Below are positions 9,772-20,643 of a DNA stretch of 64,000 bases, piece after piece. Made by a program: the position numbers and the translations under genes. Positions within the stretch are counted from its first letter, which is position 1, and each line of letters opens with the position of its first letter. The DNA is taken from assembly GCA_029945625.1 (NCBI GenBank), contig JAQSCW010000031.1, forward strand, positions 69,315 to 133,314, given 5' to 3'. Source of the DNA: a bacterium. Its GTDB lineage: Bacteria > Bacteroidota > Bacteroidia > B-17B0 > Aurantibacillaceae. The notes under the pieces were generated by a model. It did no database searches, had not been told where the DNA came from, and worked only from the letters and a program-made list of their open reading frames with translations.

Positions 9772-11508
9772 CTATTTGGCAGTATCTGATGGCATTCTCA
9801 CAAAAAAGGTGAAACCGTTAAGTTCGTATAATTTCGTCATGCCCGGCATGCGCAGAAGCTCGCTTTGAAGCTGCGATTTTGTTACCAGGTAAGCGGGACG
9901 ATCTACAATGCCATATTCCATCCACAATTGGTTGGAAACCGCATAGCTGGTTACTCTGGACGATCCGTCGCGCACCATTTCATCCAGTTTATGTTCAATG
10001 AACTTCTGTTGCTCGGGGTTCTGATAATCAGACGGTTGACGCTGGGAATAGAATAAATACGCATAACTCTTAAAGCCGTGCGTTTCTACATAACAGGGGT
10101 GTTTGGCACATTGTTTATAAAACTCAATAGTAGCGCGTTGGGTATACATTTCAATCTTTGGAATGATCACATTCACGGTAAGGATGATGAAAACCAGATT
10201 GAGTGCTAGTCCAATGTAGATTAACTTGATTTCATTTTTGAGGAGGGCCCGGTAAATTAGGACAGCTGAAGCCAGAAAGAGCACGCCGAGCAACCATTCA
10301 TAGCCTGACCAATGCACATCGGCTGCCATATTTTGGGCCGCAAACTCGTCTTTAATGAGTCCGCTCTTTAAAAGAGGATCCTTCATAAATTTGAAGAGTC
10401 CTAATAGCAGTGCGGCCAGGCCAAGCAAACCGGCTACCAGCCAATACACTATTTTGAGCGGCCTTGGAAAAGCAAGTCCCTTAAAATTCTCCACCAATCC
10501 TAATGCGGCCACAAATGAGAGGGGGAAATAAGCAACAGAGGAATAGTGTACAATTTTTGTTTTAACAACGGAAAAAATTAGTAATACGACCCAAAACAAA
10601 CAGAGTAGGAGGCGGCGAAAATTTCGGTTATAGGGAGTGATCTCTCTGTAATTGAAATATGATAAAATAAAAATGAGGGAAGCAGGGAAGCAGCCAATTA
10701 ACAGTACCACAAAGTGATAATAGAAGGAACCGCCATGCCCCGCATCTGTAGTCTCAGCCAATCGCCATTGATAATCGATGAACTGGCGAATGATCATGCC
10801 ATTTCCTTTGAGCCATTCAATGAGGAACCAACTTCCCGAAACCAGGAGGGTAGATCCAACAAAAAGTATAAAAGGTGTTGTGAAAAGCAGTTTTAATTGT
10901 TTGTTCCACACCAAGTAAGCGAGTAGTGTTAAACCCAGAATTAAGAGCGCCGCCGGGCCTTTGGTGAGGACAGCCATTCCAAGGAATAGTCCGGCCAAAA
11001 GAGCTGATAGGAGTTCTCTTTTACCTTGGGGATTGGACAGAAAGCGAAAACAATTAAAGACGGCAAGCAAAATAAATAAATTAAACCAAGGGTCGATAAT
11101 GCCTGTTTTAAAATAAAAATGCGGCAACAAACTGGTGACATAGATGCCGGCCCAAAGCAACCCGAATTTTTTAGAGTGAACATGCTGCCCAATGAGGTAG
11201 AGGGTGACGAGGGTGGCGATGCTGCAGAGCGCATTTGGAAATCGAGCGGCAAACTCATTGATTCCGAATACGTGCATACTCAATACTTGAAACCAAATAA
11301 ACATGGGGGGCTTTTCCCAAAAGGGACGAAAATTTAATTGTACCAGAGAGTAATTTCCCGACACGATCATCTCGCGAGCACACTCTGCAAAATTTACTTC
11401 ATCCCAGTCGAAGAGCGGACAATTGCCAATAAAAGGAATAAAAATAAGGCCGGCGATGAGGGCAATTAAAAAAACAGGTAAGATGTTATTTTTTAGCAGT
11501 TTATTCAA
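9772..11508 (-). CDS. ArnT/PMT-like glycosyltransferase family 39 membrane protein
   Basis: FDWDEVNFAECAREMIVSGNYSLVQLNFRPFWEKPPMFIW: DE motif and multi-TM architecture of GT-C enzymes. Confidence 0.8.
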   Translation of the reverse strand: MNKLLKNNILPVFLIALIAGLIFIPFIGNCPLFDWDEVNFAECAREMIVSGNYSLVQLNFRPFWEKPPMFIWFQVLSMHVFGINEFAARFPNALCSIATLVTLYLIGQHVHSKKFGLLWAGIYVTSLLPHFYFKTGIIDPWFNLFILLAVFNCFRFLSNPQGKRELLSALLAGLFLGMAVLTKGPAALLILGLTLLAYLVWNKQLKLLFTTPFILFVGSTLLVSGSWFLIEWLKGNGMIIRQFIDYQWRLAETTDAGHGGSFYYHFVVLLIGCFPASLIFILSYFNYREITPYNRNFRRLLLCLFWVVLLIFSVVKTKIVHYSSVAYFPLSFVAALGLVENFKGLAFPRPLKIVYWLVAGLLGLAALLLGLFKFMKDPLLKSGLIKDEFAAQNMAADVHWSGYEWLLGVLFLASAVLIYRALLKNEIKLIYIGLALNLVFIILTVNVIIPKIEMYTQRATIEFYKQCAKHPCYVETHGFKSYAYLFYSQRQPSDYQNPEQQKFIEHKLDEMVRDGSSRVTSYAVSNQLWMEYGIVDRPAYLVTKSQLQSELLRMPGMTKLYELNGFTFFVRMPSDTAK

Positions 11509-12163
11509 CCCCGATAAAACTAAATAAAGGACGATTTAATTTCTGTAATCTGTTGTTGTTCATAAAGACAGTGTAGAACAAAATGCTGAACGTGGTCCCA
11601 ATAATACTTCCTGCGGTAATATCGATTAGCCAGTGTTGTGATAAATACACCCGGCTAAAGGCGGTGAGTGTGGCTAGTGTCAGAAAAAGTAATTTTAAAC
11701 GGATATCGCGCGAGACAAAAATCAAACACATAAAAATAGCGAAGGCTTGTGTAGCATGTCCACTTGGAAAACTATTATGAATATTCATTTCCACGCCCTT
11801 TACGTAAATGATGGGATGTTTTTTGATCCACTGAAAAATGTAAAACGGTCGATGCGCATCGCCAAAATAAAAATACTTAATGATATTAGCGGCCAAACTT
11901 GCACTTAGGAAAGAAACCCCGGTGTAAAGCCCCACCCGCACATTGTAAATTATGATGAGCAGTATTAGAATGCCTGCTATGCGGCCATCGCCCAAATACG
12001 TGATGTAGTAATAAAACACATCGGTGACTTTATTTCCTACAAATTGGTTCACATAAAGGTGAAAGGTGATTTTGTCGAATGAAAGCAGGAGGCCGATTGC
12101 TATTCCCAGAATCAGCAAATAAAGCGACAAAACAAGTTTATTATTTTTGAGAAATTCCGTCAC
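11501..12163 (-). CDS. PAP2 family phosphatase
   Basis: NSFPSGHATQAFA and SRVYLSQHWLIDITAGSIIG signature motifs. Confidence 0.88.
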   Translation of the reverse strand: MTEFLKNNKLVLSLYLLILGIAIGLLLSFDKITFHLYVNQFVGNKVTDVFYYYITYLGDGRIAGILILLIIIYNVRVGLYTGVSFLSASLAANIIKYFYFGDAHRPFYIFQWIKKHPIIYVKGVEMNIHNSFPSGHATQAFAIFMCLIFVSRDIRLKLLFLTLATLTAFSRVYLSQHWLIDITAGSIIGTTFSILFYTVFMNNNRLQKLNRPLFSFIGVE

Positions 12164-12167
12164 TGGT

Positions 12168-12968
12168 TTAGTTCAGGTCCTTTGCTTCGTTCCAGTAGTT
12201 ATCGAGCTCCTCCAAGTTGCAGTCGGCAATCTGTTTGCCCTGATCCTTTACTTTGTTTTCCATATAGGAAAAACGTTGAATGAATTTTTTATTTGTTTGC
12301 TCCAGCGCATCTTCGGGATTAATATCGATGAAACGTGCGTAATTGATTAGAGAGAACAAGATATCGCCAAATTCTTTTTCTGCATTTTCTTTGTTTTTAT
12401 TTTTCACTTCCACTTCAAATTCGGCCAATTCTTCTTTCACTTTTTCATACACCTGTTCCGGTTTTTCCCAGTCGAATCCCACGGCACGTGCTTTTTCTTG
12501 AATACGGTAAGCTTTTAATAAGGCGGGCATACTGTTTGGAACGCCGGCCAATACCGATTTATTGCCTCCTTTTTCCTTTTGTTTGAGTTGTTCCCAGTTT
12601 TGTTTTACTTGTTCTTCGGTTTCGGCTTTTACATCGCCGTAAATATGAGGATGGCGGAAAATAAGTTTTTCACACAAGCTGTCGATCACCTCTTTGATTG
12701 TAAAGTCACCGGTTTCGGAGGCGATGCGCGAATAAAACACAATGTGAAGCAAAATATCGCCCAGTTCTTTCTTTACTTCCTGAAGGTCTTTTTTCAGGAT
12801 GGCATCACTTAATTCAAAGGTTTCTTCAATGGTAAGGTGTCGGATGCTTTCGATGGTTTGTTTTTTATCCCAGGGGCATTGCTCCCTGAGTTCATCCATA
12901 ATCTTCAACAATCTCAAAAAAGAGCTCGCGCGTTCGTCCATAGATGGCAAATTTAAGAAATTAATCAT
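12168..12968 (-). CDS. mazG: nucleoside triphosphate pyrophosphohydrolase MazG
   Basis: CPWDKKQTIESIRHLTIEETFELSDAI and EFGDILFSLINYARF duplicated MazG motifs. Confidence 0.93.
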   Translation of the reverse strand: MINFLNLPSMDERASSFLRLLKIMDELREQCPWDKKQTIESIRHLTIEETFELSDAILKKDLQEVKKELGDILLHIVFYSRIASETGDFTIKEVIDSLCEKLIFRHPHIYGDVKAETEEQVKQNWEQLKQKEKGGNKSVLAGVPNSMPALLKAYRIQEKARAVGFDWEKPEQVYEKVKEELAEFEVEVKNKNKENAEKEFGDILFSLINYARFIDINPEDALEQTNKKFIQRFSYMENKVKDQGKQIADCNLEELDNYWNEAKDLN

Positions 12969-13021
12969 GTTTTTCTTTTACAGAAAAGGTAAGGTTTGCT
13001 AATTTTATTTATTTTAGCACG

Positions 13022-14137
13022 TTGAATAGAAAGTTCTTGCCATACGTATTGGTTCTGGCCATTTTTCCCTGCATGTTTTATGGGCAAAACGGTCTTACCT
13101 CACATCCCGACTGGCAGATAAAACCCGTGATCAGTAAGGGTTTTATTATGATTCACCGCATCAGCATCGGACATTTGGTGAAGGGCTATCCCACATTTTA
13201 CGAAGTAAATATTTCGAAGCCCACTTTAGGGAATAAATTATGGCACCTCGAAAATAACAAACCCGATGTTGGCATCAGTTTACAGGTGATTGATTTTGCC
13301 AACCCTGCTCAATTGGGCTACGCCATCACTGCGGCACCTTATATTGAAATACCGTTGAATGAAATTAATAAGCCGTCGCGTGTGGTGATGCGGATATTAT
13401 GGGGTGCCACATACATCACCAAACGATTTGATATTTATGAAAACCATAAAGATATTGCCATAGGCAGCCACCTAAATGCGTTTGTGCAGTTCCGGTGGAT
13501 GTGGCATCTACAACTCAGCAAAAATTTGCGTTTTGAGCCGGGAATTACTTTTTCGCATTGCAGTAACGGAAAAGCCAAGAATCCAAATCTGGGACTTAAT
13601 ATGGCCGGGTTATCGGCGGGGTTTAATTTTCTGATCCCTGCTGCCACGCGTCCCCTTGTTACGAGGGTAGATTCCTCAGGCAGAGCGAAGTCAAAAAACG
13701 AGATCGTGGTAATGGGAGCCTTTGGTGTTAATGAGCGTTCCATTGGTAGTCCGGAATTGATGAGTTATGTGCTCTCGGGGAGTTACCAAAGAAACATACG
13801 AAATACACATAAATTTTCTGCGGGAATGGATGTGTTTTACGATCAGAATTACCTCATTGATTATGAAGAAAAGTTCCTTGAAAAACCTACCGGGATAGAC
13901 CAATTCAGAATAAGTGCACGTGTGGGATACGCTTACAACATAGGCCGAATAAGTTTGCCGATTGAAATAGGATATTATGTTTTTCAAAAGGGAAATCCCG
14001 ATGCCATGGTGGTGAGCAGGTTGGGCGTGAGGTATTACAGCCCCAGCGGGTTTATGGTAACTTTTGGATTAAGAACACATTTTGCTGTAGCTTACACGTT
14101 TGAATATGGAATAGGATACAGAATGTATTTAAAATAA
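13022..14137 (+). CDS. acyloxyacyl hydrolase / PagL-like lipid A deacylase
   Basis: Beta-barrel protein with FSHCSNGKAKNPNLGLNMAGLSAGFNF; TTG start at 13022. Confidence 0.65.
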   Translation: MNRKFLPYVLVLAIFPCMFYGQNGLTSHPDWQIKPVISKGFIMIHRISIGHLVKGYPTFYEVNISKPTLGNKLWHLENNKPDVGISLQVIDFANPAQLGYAITAAPYIEIPLNEINKPSRVVMRILWGATYITKRFDIYENHKDIAIGSHLNAFVQFRWMWHLQLSKNLRFEPGITFSHCSNGKAKNPNLGLNMAGLSAGFNFLIPAATRPLVTRVDSSGRAKSKNEIVVMGAFGVNERSIGSPELMSYVLSGSYQRNIRNTHKFSAGMDVFYDQNYLIDYEEKFLEKPTGIDQFRISARVGYAYNIGRISLPIEIGYYVFQKGNPDAMVVSRLGVRYYSPSGFMVTFGLRTHFAVAYTFEYGIGYRMYLK

Positions 14138-14878
14138 ATGAAGCGGATTTTAGTCTACATACCTATTTTGATTCTCCTGTTGTCGTGCAAAAAGGAGAAT
14201 ACACTCGATTGTTTTACCTCTAACGGAAGCGATATTACCGAAACACGCTATCCGGGAACATTTAAGGCTGTGATGGTACCGGATAAATTTGAAGTAAAAG
14301 TGGTCTCAGGTTCAGAATACAAAGTAGAAGTCACCTGCGGGGAACACATCATTTCAAATATCAGTTCAAAAGTGAGAAACGATACGCTCATCCTTGAAAA
14401 CAAAAACCGTTGTAATTTTGTGAGAGGATACAAACGTGTGATCCGGTTTACCGTCACCGTTCCGCAACTCGATTATCTTGAGAACAGCGGAGTGGGAGTG
14501 GTGACTTTTGATGAGGATTATAAGCAGGATTATATTTATGTAAGGGTTTCCAGCTCGGGCGATTTATATTTGAACGGGACTTTCCGCACCATTAAAACCA
14601 CCTCAAACGGTAATGGTGATATGTATGTGGGAGGAAAAGCCGACACGTTATATGTGTATACCACAGGGATTAATTTTGTAAATACCCGAGCACTATCAGT
14701 GGCAAATTACATGTTCATTCATACCGCCAGTATAGGTGATTGTTATGTGAATGCGACGGGTACCAAGCGGTTTGCATTCAACATCCAAAATACCGGCAAT
14801 ATCTATTATTCCGGTGATCCTCAAGATCTGGGAGACGTGAGCGATGGTCAAGCCAAGGGCAAACTATTTAAAGAATAG
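14138..14878 (+). CDS. GIN domain (DUF2807) lipoprotein
   Basis: Lipobox LLLSC; KFEVKVVSGSEYKVEVTC, repetitive short beta-strand pattern of head GIN domains. Confidence 0.75.
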   Translation: MKRILVYIPILILLLSCKKENTLDCFTSNGSDITETRYPGTFKAVMVPDKFEVKVVSGSEYKVEVTCGEHIISNISSKVRNDTLILENKNRCNFVRGYKRVIRFTVTVPQLDYLENSGVGVVTFDEDYKQDYIYVRVSSSGDLYLNGTFRTIKTTSNGNGDMYVGGKADTLYVYTTGINFVNTRALSVANYMFIHTASIGDCYVNATGTKRFAFNIQNTGNIYYSGDPQDLGDVSDGQAKGKLFKE

Positions 14879-14891
14879 AGAATCACCCGTC

Positions 14892-15485
14892 TTAATTATC
14901 AATAAACCGATCCTTTAAATGCTGTTCGGTGGTGATAATATGTGTGATAAAATTCAATTGATTAAGTAAATGAATTTGTTGGTTGGCCGATGAAATGAGG
15001 CGGTATTTCTCGGGAGTGGTGAGCTGCAGAGAAGACGCAACGCTGTACACCGATAAGTTGGCCACGGTGTCGTAATCGATGAGTTTATTTTGTACCGTGC
15101 CGAAATAATTTACCGTCGCATCCTGTAAATTAGAGAGAATGATCTTCTGATTAGAGTTAAGGTATTCAATCAGACCTGCGCCATATAATTTTGGTTTGAG
15201 TGTTTCGGTGAACTGAAGTAATTCAAAAATTCCGGTTCCCTCTACCAAAATATCCATTCCTCCATTTTCGTAGGTCTTTAAAATGCGGTTAATCTTCACT
15301 TCACAACCAAATTTCTGCATCTTGCCTTTCTCAACAAATGGAATTCCAAATGAGGCATTATTATCGAGACAATCATCCACCAATTCTTTGTAACGGTCCT
15401 CAAAAATATAGAGTTTGGTGGTTTCGCCCGGAAATAATACAACATTGAGGGGAAACATGGGGAGGGTTAATTGACGTGCTTTCAT
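14892..15485 (-). CDS. LON peptidase substrate-binding domain protein (Lon N-domain only)
   Basis: LPMFPLNVVLFPGETTKLYIFEDRYKELVDDCL; no AAA or protease domain. ORF extends to 15650; internal ATG at 15485 preferred. Confidence 0.8.
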   Translation of the reverse strand: MKARQLTLPMFPLNVVLFPGETTKLYIFEDRYKELVDDCLDNNASFGIPFVEKGKMQKFGCEVKINRILKTYENGGMDILVEGTGIFELLQFTETLKPKLYGAGLIEYLNSNQKIILSNLQDATVNYFGTVQNKLIDYDTVANLSVYSVASSLQLTTPEKYRLISSANQQIHLLNQLNFITHIITTEQHLKDRFIDN

Positions 15486-15889
15486 ATAGCGCTGATTATT
15501 GGTGGTTGAAAATCTGTTTATCAGTTCGTTTTCTTTAGGGCTGGCAGGACTCACCATTGCTGGCAATTCGAGCTTCACCAAGTGCTGAACAAAAAGTGTG
15601 CTAAACTTATGGATCAGTTTACGGGTCAATAGAGAGATATAGTTCTTCATGGTTTCTTATCTATAGTACGATGCATGGGGGGCATTTGGTTGGGTAATGA
15701 AGGGGGAAATTGACGCAATTTCAATAAAAGAGCCAAAATGTGAGGATTTGCCTCGTGGCAAGCTAAAACACAGAAGAAATCCGCGAATAGTTTTATGTTA
15801 AACTTTTCATGGAAACCATTATTTCACTAACTTGGAGCTTAAATAACGTCTATTCTTTGGCTTTGACTAATTCACTAAAACAGCAACCC

Positions 15890-17020
15890 ATGAAACAAAT
15901 TTCAGGATACAAGTCAATCATAAATCAGATCCAACACAAAAGTTTCTTGTTGTTGATCTTTTTCTTTCTGCTTTCCGCGCATTCACATGCACAAGCTACC
16001 TTTGTTTTGAGCAGCAGTGCTTGTGCGGGTTCAAGTGCCGTTCTTTCGGCCAATATTGGCACTAATACTGCCTTGGCATACACCTGGGCCGTTTCGCCGG
16101 CAGGACCCCTTATCGCTAATCCGGCAATAGCTGTTACATCTATTTCTTTTCCCACAGCCGGCACCTATACGGTGGGCCTTGGAGTGCTCTTTACAGTTGG
16201 CTATGGTTACACCACTAATATAATTACCATTGTACCCGGACCCACCATCACAGTAACACAAAGCAGTGTGAACACCTGCATCGCAAGTAATTTCCCCTTG
16301 TTCTCAAAACCTGTTAATCTCACAGCTACCGGTGCAAATTCTTACACATGGCTACCATCAGTCCCCTCCAGTAGCGGAATAGCAACGGTGCGACCTCAAA
16401 CCTCCACCTGTTACACAGTATTAGGCAATAGCAGCGGCTGTGTTGGTTCAACAGTGATTTGTGTGAATGTGCTTCCCCAGTTTTCGTTTGCTGTAAGTCC
16501 GGCTTCAGGTGTTCGCTGCATCCCCGATTCTTTGAAACTCAGCATCGTGTCAATTGGCACGCTTGCCGTGGGGCCCTCATCCGCGTTCAGCTATAGCTGG
16601 ACCGAAAATCTTCCCGGAGGCACCATCAGTAGTAATCTTAGCCCAACCGTGCAGGTATATCCAACAAGCAACTCCACGTACACCGCTGAAGTGAAAGATG
16701 CATTGCAATGCGTTTCGCTTCCCGTTTCAGTGGCAGTTACAGTGGCAAATTGTATGGGGATTTCAAGTGCATCGGCTGATTTAGAAGGCATTTCAATTTA
16801 TCCAAATCCTGCAAAAGACCATTTGACTTTAATACGCGGGGAAGGATCTGCACGTTTATTCTATGTAACAATTTCTGATTGTTTAGGACAAATAGTAAGA
16901 ACTTCAGAGAGCACTGATCAACAAGTGGAATTGGATGTGAGTACTTTGCCTTTCGGTCTTTACCTGTTGAAAGCAGAAAACGAAATGGGGCAGAAGACTT
17001 TTAAGTTTATCAAAGAGTAG
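15890..17020 (+). CDS. secreted protein with Ig-like repeats and T9SS type A sorting domain
   Basis: Signal peptide FLLSAHSHAQ; C-terminal ISIYPNPAKDHLTL...GLYLLKAENEMGQKTFKFIKE. Confidence 0.85.
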   Translation: MKQISGYKSIINQIQHKSFLLLIFFFLLSAHSHAQATFVLSSSACAGSSAVLSANIGTNTALAYTWAVSPAGPLIANPAIAVTSISFPTAGTYTVGLGVLFTVGYGYTTNIITIVPGPTITVTQSSVNTCIASNFPLFSKPVNLTATGANSYTWLPSVPSSSGIATVRPQTSTCYTVLGNSSGCVGSTVICVNVLPQFSFAVSPASGVRCIPDSLKLSIVSIGTLAVGPSSAFSYSWTENLPGGTISSNLSPTVQVYPTSNSTYTAEVKDALQCVSLPVSVAVTVANCMGISSASADLEGISIYPNPAKDHLTLIRGEGSARLFYVTISDCLGQIVRTSESTDQQVELDVSTLPFGLYLLKAENEMGQKTFKFIKE

Positions 17021-17050
17021 TTGCAAAAAAAAATGTTCAGAGACATTGAT

Positions 17051-17740
17051 TTACTCTTTGATCACTTTCAAACTGGTTCTGCGGTTTTTAGCTTTGCCTG
17101 CGTCGGTGGCATTATCGGCAATGGGCACCGAAGGTCCATAACCTTTCGCCGTAACCCTTTCGTCGGAAATTCCTTTTGAGATCAAGTACTTTTTTACTTC
17201 ATTGGCTCTTTCCTGTGAAAGTTTCAAATTATCTTCCTCCTGACCCACATTGTCGGTATGGCCCTGAATCTCTACTACCATGGTGCTTTTGAGCTTCAGT
17301 ACTTCTACCAAATCATTCAGAGCTTTAAACGAATTTGGTTTCAGGGCTGATTTTCCGGTTTCAAAATAGACATTTTCTAATACAAAATTTTTAGGTGGAT
17401 CTATCTTGATCAGAACTTCATAAGTGGCATCCTTATCGCCGGGGATCACCATTTTGGTATAATCTACATTGCTGGTAAAGGCTTTGTATTTGAGGCTGTA
17501 GGTAGCACTGATGGGAGCCAATACCTCAAATTTTCCATTGGCATCGGTGTTTACTTGAACCGTTGTTTTTGTTTGGTCGTTTACCAGTAAAACCGTTTCC
17601 TTATTAAGTGGTTTTCCTTTCATATTGGTAACCATACCCTTTAACAAGGCTAGTTTGTCGGTTGGTTTAAGGGTTTGTGCGCCTGCACTCTGCAACAAAA
17701 GCAGAAAAAATGCGCTGATAAAAAGTGGTAGATGTTTCAT
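17051..17740 (-). CDS. OmpA family protein
   Basis: VYFETGKSALKPNSFKALNDLVEVLK...VEIQGHTDNVGQEEDNLKLSQERANEVKKYLISKGI. Confidence 0.9.
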   Translation of the reverse strand: MKHLPLFISAFFLLLLQSAGAQTLKPTDKLALLKGMVTNMKGKPLNKETVLLVNDQTKTTVQVNTDANGKFEVLAPISATYSLKYKAFTSNVDYTKMVIPGDKDATYEVLIKIDPPKNFVLENVYFETGKSALKPNSFKALNDLVEVLKLKSTMVVEIQGHTDNVGQEEDNLKLSQERANEVKKYLISKGISDERVTAKGYGPSVPIADNATDAGKAKNRRTSLKVIKE

Positions 17741-17900
17741 GTTATTTTTTTTGATTCATTGTTCTCAATCGTTTTGAAAAATGCGTTTTTTAGCGCATGA
17801 CTTTCAGCACCTATTTACATTCAACACAGAATCTCTGTGTTTATAACTAAGAATTTCATTCTTCTGTTCTTCAAATCGATCTACTTTCAGTCGATTTGGT

Positions 17901-19211
17901 TTAGTTAAGTACCTGAACATGATACGCAACACCGTAATCACCCTGTGGAGCGCCTCCGTTTTTGTGAATATAAAAAAGAAAGCCCATGGTGATGATGAGT
18001 TGTGCCAATACAATGAAGCGAAACAGCAGTTTTTGTTTTTCAAATAATTTGGCTAAAAAAATGTACTGGAACGGAAACGCACAAATGAGGTAATGAGGAT
18101 GTACCATTGTGAAACCGAATGTTAAGAGCACCCCCAAGCCCAACAAGATGCCATAGAGATAGAAGTGAGTGAGGTCCATGTTGCGGAAAAATTTTCCCGA
18201 ACGCAGTGCCCCTCCCTTCAGACTTCTGATGAAGGATTTGCCTACATTCACCAATTTGCTCAGTGTTAGTGCCGCCATGGCAATTAAAAATAAATGAACA
18301 AGTACCATCAAATAGGTGGGAATGCCCATCAACAGTGGTTCGCGGATAAAGTCCCAAAAATGTTCACGTAATGAATAGTAGATGTTAATCCCCAGGGAGT
18401 CGATGAACCAATAAATGAAAAAACTGAATTCAAATGCATGTGAAAGACTTTGTCGGTTTATTTGCGGATGTTGGCGCATAAATAGGATCCAACCGATGAG
18501 GGTGATGCCCCCCAGCATAGAGCCCGCGAGCCAGTAGCCCCAGCGAAAACGGAAGCCGTTAAAATGATCGTGCGCCACCGTAAACACAAAAATACCGGCC
18601 GCGAAAAAGAATCCACTCATGTGAATTTGTCCCATTACAGCGCCCGTAAGTCCCCATAAAAAAGCGCCCCAACCTTTTTGCCGGTAATAATTTGAAGCAA
18701 GAAACAAAAAGGAAATAAGGGGCAACATATCCTGCGCCCAAATTTTTCTGGAAAACAAGACTGCTAAAGGACTCACTGCGGCCAGCGCCAGGCCGTTTAA
18801 CCAGACGTCGCGGTCGCGCCCTTTGATCTTCGACGATATAAAGAATAAAAAACAGCAGAGAGCTAGCACATTTACCACTTGCACAAGTTGGTTCATCACG
18901 ACGGGATCTTTGGTGAAGAGTGCAAATAGGGCAAATGGCGCAACGCTTAATCCCGGATTCACAATGCCACCACCACTTCGCATGCCGGCTTTGGGAAGAC
19001 TTCCTGTTTCGACGGCTTTTTGTGCCATGGCAAACATATCTTTTTCGTCATCCTTCCACTCCATGTCTGAGGGCCAGATCAAGCGCATAAAAATTCCAAG
19101 AACGATCATTACCACGAGAAATATGAGGTCTTTTGATCGAAAGGGAGAGCCGGAGCCAAGTGTCATAGTAATGTTTAAGAGTTGTAAAAGGCATTCCCTA
19201 ATCGCGCGCAA
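17901..19211 (-). CDS. multi-TM membrane protein, glycosyltransferase family 39-like
   Basis: WPSDMEWKDDEKDMFAMAQKAVETGSLP and GT-C-like TM pattern. Confidence 0.6.
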   Translation of the reverse strand: MRAIRECLLQLLNITMTLGSGSPFRSKDLIFLVVMIVLGIFMRLIWPSDMEWKDDEKDMFAMAQKAVETGSLPKAGMRSGGGIVNPGLSVAPFALFALFTKDPVVMNQLVQVVNVLALCCFLFFISSKIKGRDRDVWLNGLALAAVSPLAVLFSRKIWAQDMLPLISFLFLASNYYRQKGWGAFLWGLTGAVMGQIHMSGFFFAAGIFVFTVAHDHFNGFRFRWGYWLAGSMLGGITLIGWILFMRQHPQINRQSLSHAFEFSFFIYWFIDSLGINIYYSLREHFWDFIREPLLMGIPTYLMVLVHLFLIAMAALTLSKLVNVGKSFIRSLKGGALRSGKFFRNMDLTHFYLYGILLGLGVLLTFGFTMVHPHYLICAFPFQYIFLAKLFEKQKLLFRFIVLAQLIITMGFLFYIHKNGGAPQGDYGVAYHVQVLN

Positions 19212-19479
19212 TTCACGATATTACTTTCGGTTTAGCCCGGTGTAAAGATAAAAGAAAAGGGGAATATGCAATTGGGTGTGAGAATAGGATTATTTGATAA
19301 AGACTGCTTGGATTAAATTCTACCGATTATTAATCGTTAATTTAGGGAGACTGAATCATCGCGTGAGGTTAATTTCAAAAGCAGATAAAAAAACTATCAT
19401 CTGCTGCACAATAGATGAAACATTCTAAAGGTGCAATTCCGTAACTCACAGGTTTTCACCTTTAAGTTTTTAGAGTAAT

Positions 19480-20643
19480 CTACTGGGTAATTCCCAACTT
19501 CTTTGCAATAGCCGGCGGAAGCGCTTTTTTGTGAAGCATGATGCTGGTGGTTTTATACAGCATATAACTTTCGCTGGCGTAAAAATAGCCATCGCATTGA
19601 TTGGATTCTTTACCCCAACTGTTTTTGATCACGTAATAAATTGTGTTATTCTGATCCTTTGCCAAACCAGTGGCGTGCATGCCATGGTCATCTTGAGTTT
19701 CATAATTGTCAAATGCTTTTTGACGCAATTCCTGGGTGATCTCCAATTGTTTTTGAGGGAGGGTTGACATGTTTTTTTTGTCGGCATCTGTCATTTTTGC
19801 AAAGGGGGTTTCAGGAACAATAGCTAAACCATCGGCCCTTAAAAATCCTTTTTCACTTACATCGGCTCCCCAAGCAAATGTATAGCCGTTGTTAATAGCA
19901 CTGCTCAACACTTCTTTTAATTCATTTAAAGGCAGGTTGTAAACGCCTTGCCAATTCCAATTATCAGGGATCTCCAAAACAAATTTTTCATAAAAGGGGT
20001 GGTGCGTAAAAGAAGTAAGGTACACGTAATCATCGGGATTCAATCCGGTAGCTTCGGCATAACTTTTTGGTGTATACGTTTTCCCTTTATAATCAAACTT
20101 CTCAGGTACTTTTCCTAAAAACTCATCACAGGTGGCAGAAATGGTATTGTGCAAAAAATCAAAATCAATTTTTTGAGTTTCATCGAGCGCGGCCGGTCTC
20201 AAAATATTACTCAGGGTAGTTTCCAATAATTTATGGTTGTGCGGAGCAGCGGCATCCTTCCTTCCCATATACACTTCTTCGGGCACCATGCCGTAATGTT
20301 TCAAAACATAAATGCAATCGGGAAAACCACCTCCTTCACCAAAATTAGTTTTTCCATGCATGCGAACATAATTGTCGGCTTTTAAGGAATACACTTTATT
20401 CACCACAAACATTTCACTTAAGTTGTATTCATTGCCTTTTCCCATCCGCATCAGTTCACTTTCAAAAAATGACAGGGAAGAAAAGGACCAGCAGGTGCTT
20501 GTTTGATTTTGGTTTTGTACCGGCGTGGCTTCAATATTTTTTAAAATGGTGAATTTGTATTCACTGTCTTTTTTATTTGTCTTTTCCTGCGCCCCAAGTG
20601 TTAGAGCTATGGAAAAAAGAATTAGGATAAATTTATTTTTCAT
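19480..20643 (-). CDS. secreted C1 family peptidase (aminopeptidase C/bleomycin hydrolase-like)
   Basis: Signal peptide; active-site motifs NQTSTCWSFSSL (Cys), DDHGMHATGL (His), VIKNSWG (Asn). Confidence 0.92.
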   Translation of the reverse strand: MKNKFILILFSIALTLGAQEKTNKKDSEYKFTILKNIEATPVQNQNQTSTCWSFSSLSFFESELMRMGKGNEYNLSEMFVVNKVYSLKADNYVRMHGKTNFGEGGGFPDCIYVLKHYGMVPEEVYMGRKDAAAPHNHKLLETTLSNILRPAALDETQKIDFDFLHNTISATCDEFLGKVPEKFDYKGKTYTPKSYAEATGLNPDDYVYLTSFTHHPFYEKFVLEIPDNWNWQGVYNLPLNELKEVLSSAINNGYTFAWGADVSEKGFLRADGLAIVPETPFAKMTDADKKNMSTLPQKQLEITQELRQKAFDNYETQDDHGMHATGLAKDQNNTIYYVIKNSWGKESNQCDGYFYASESYMLYKTTSIMLHKKALPPAIAKKLGITQ

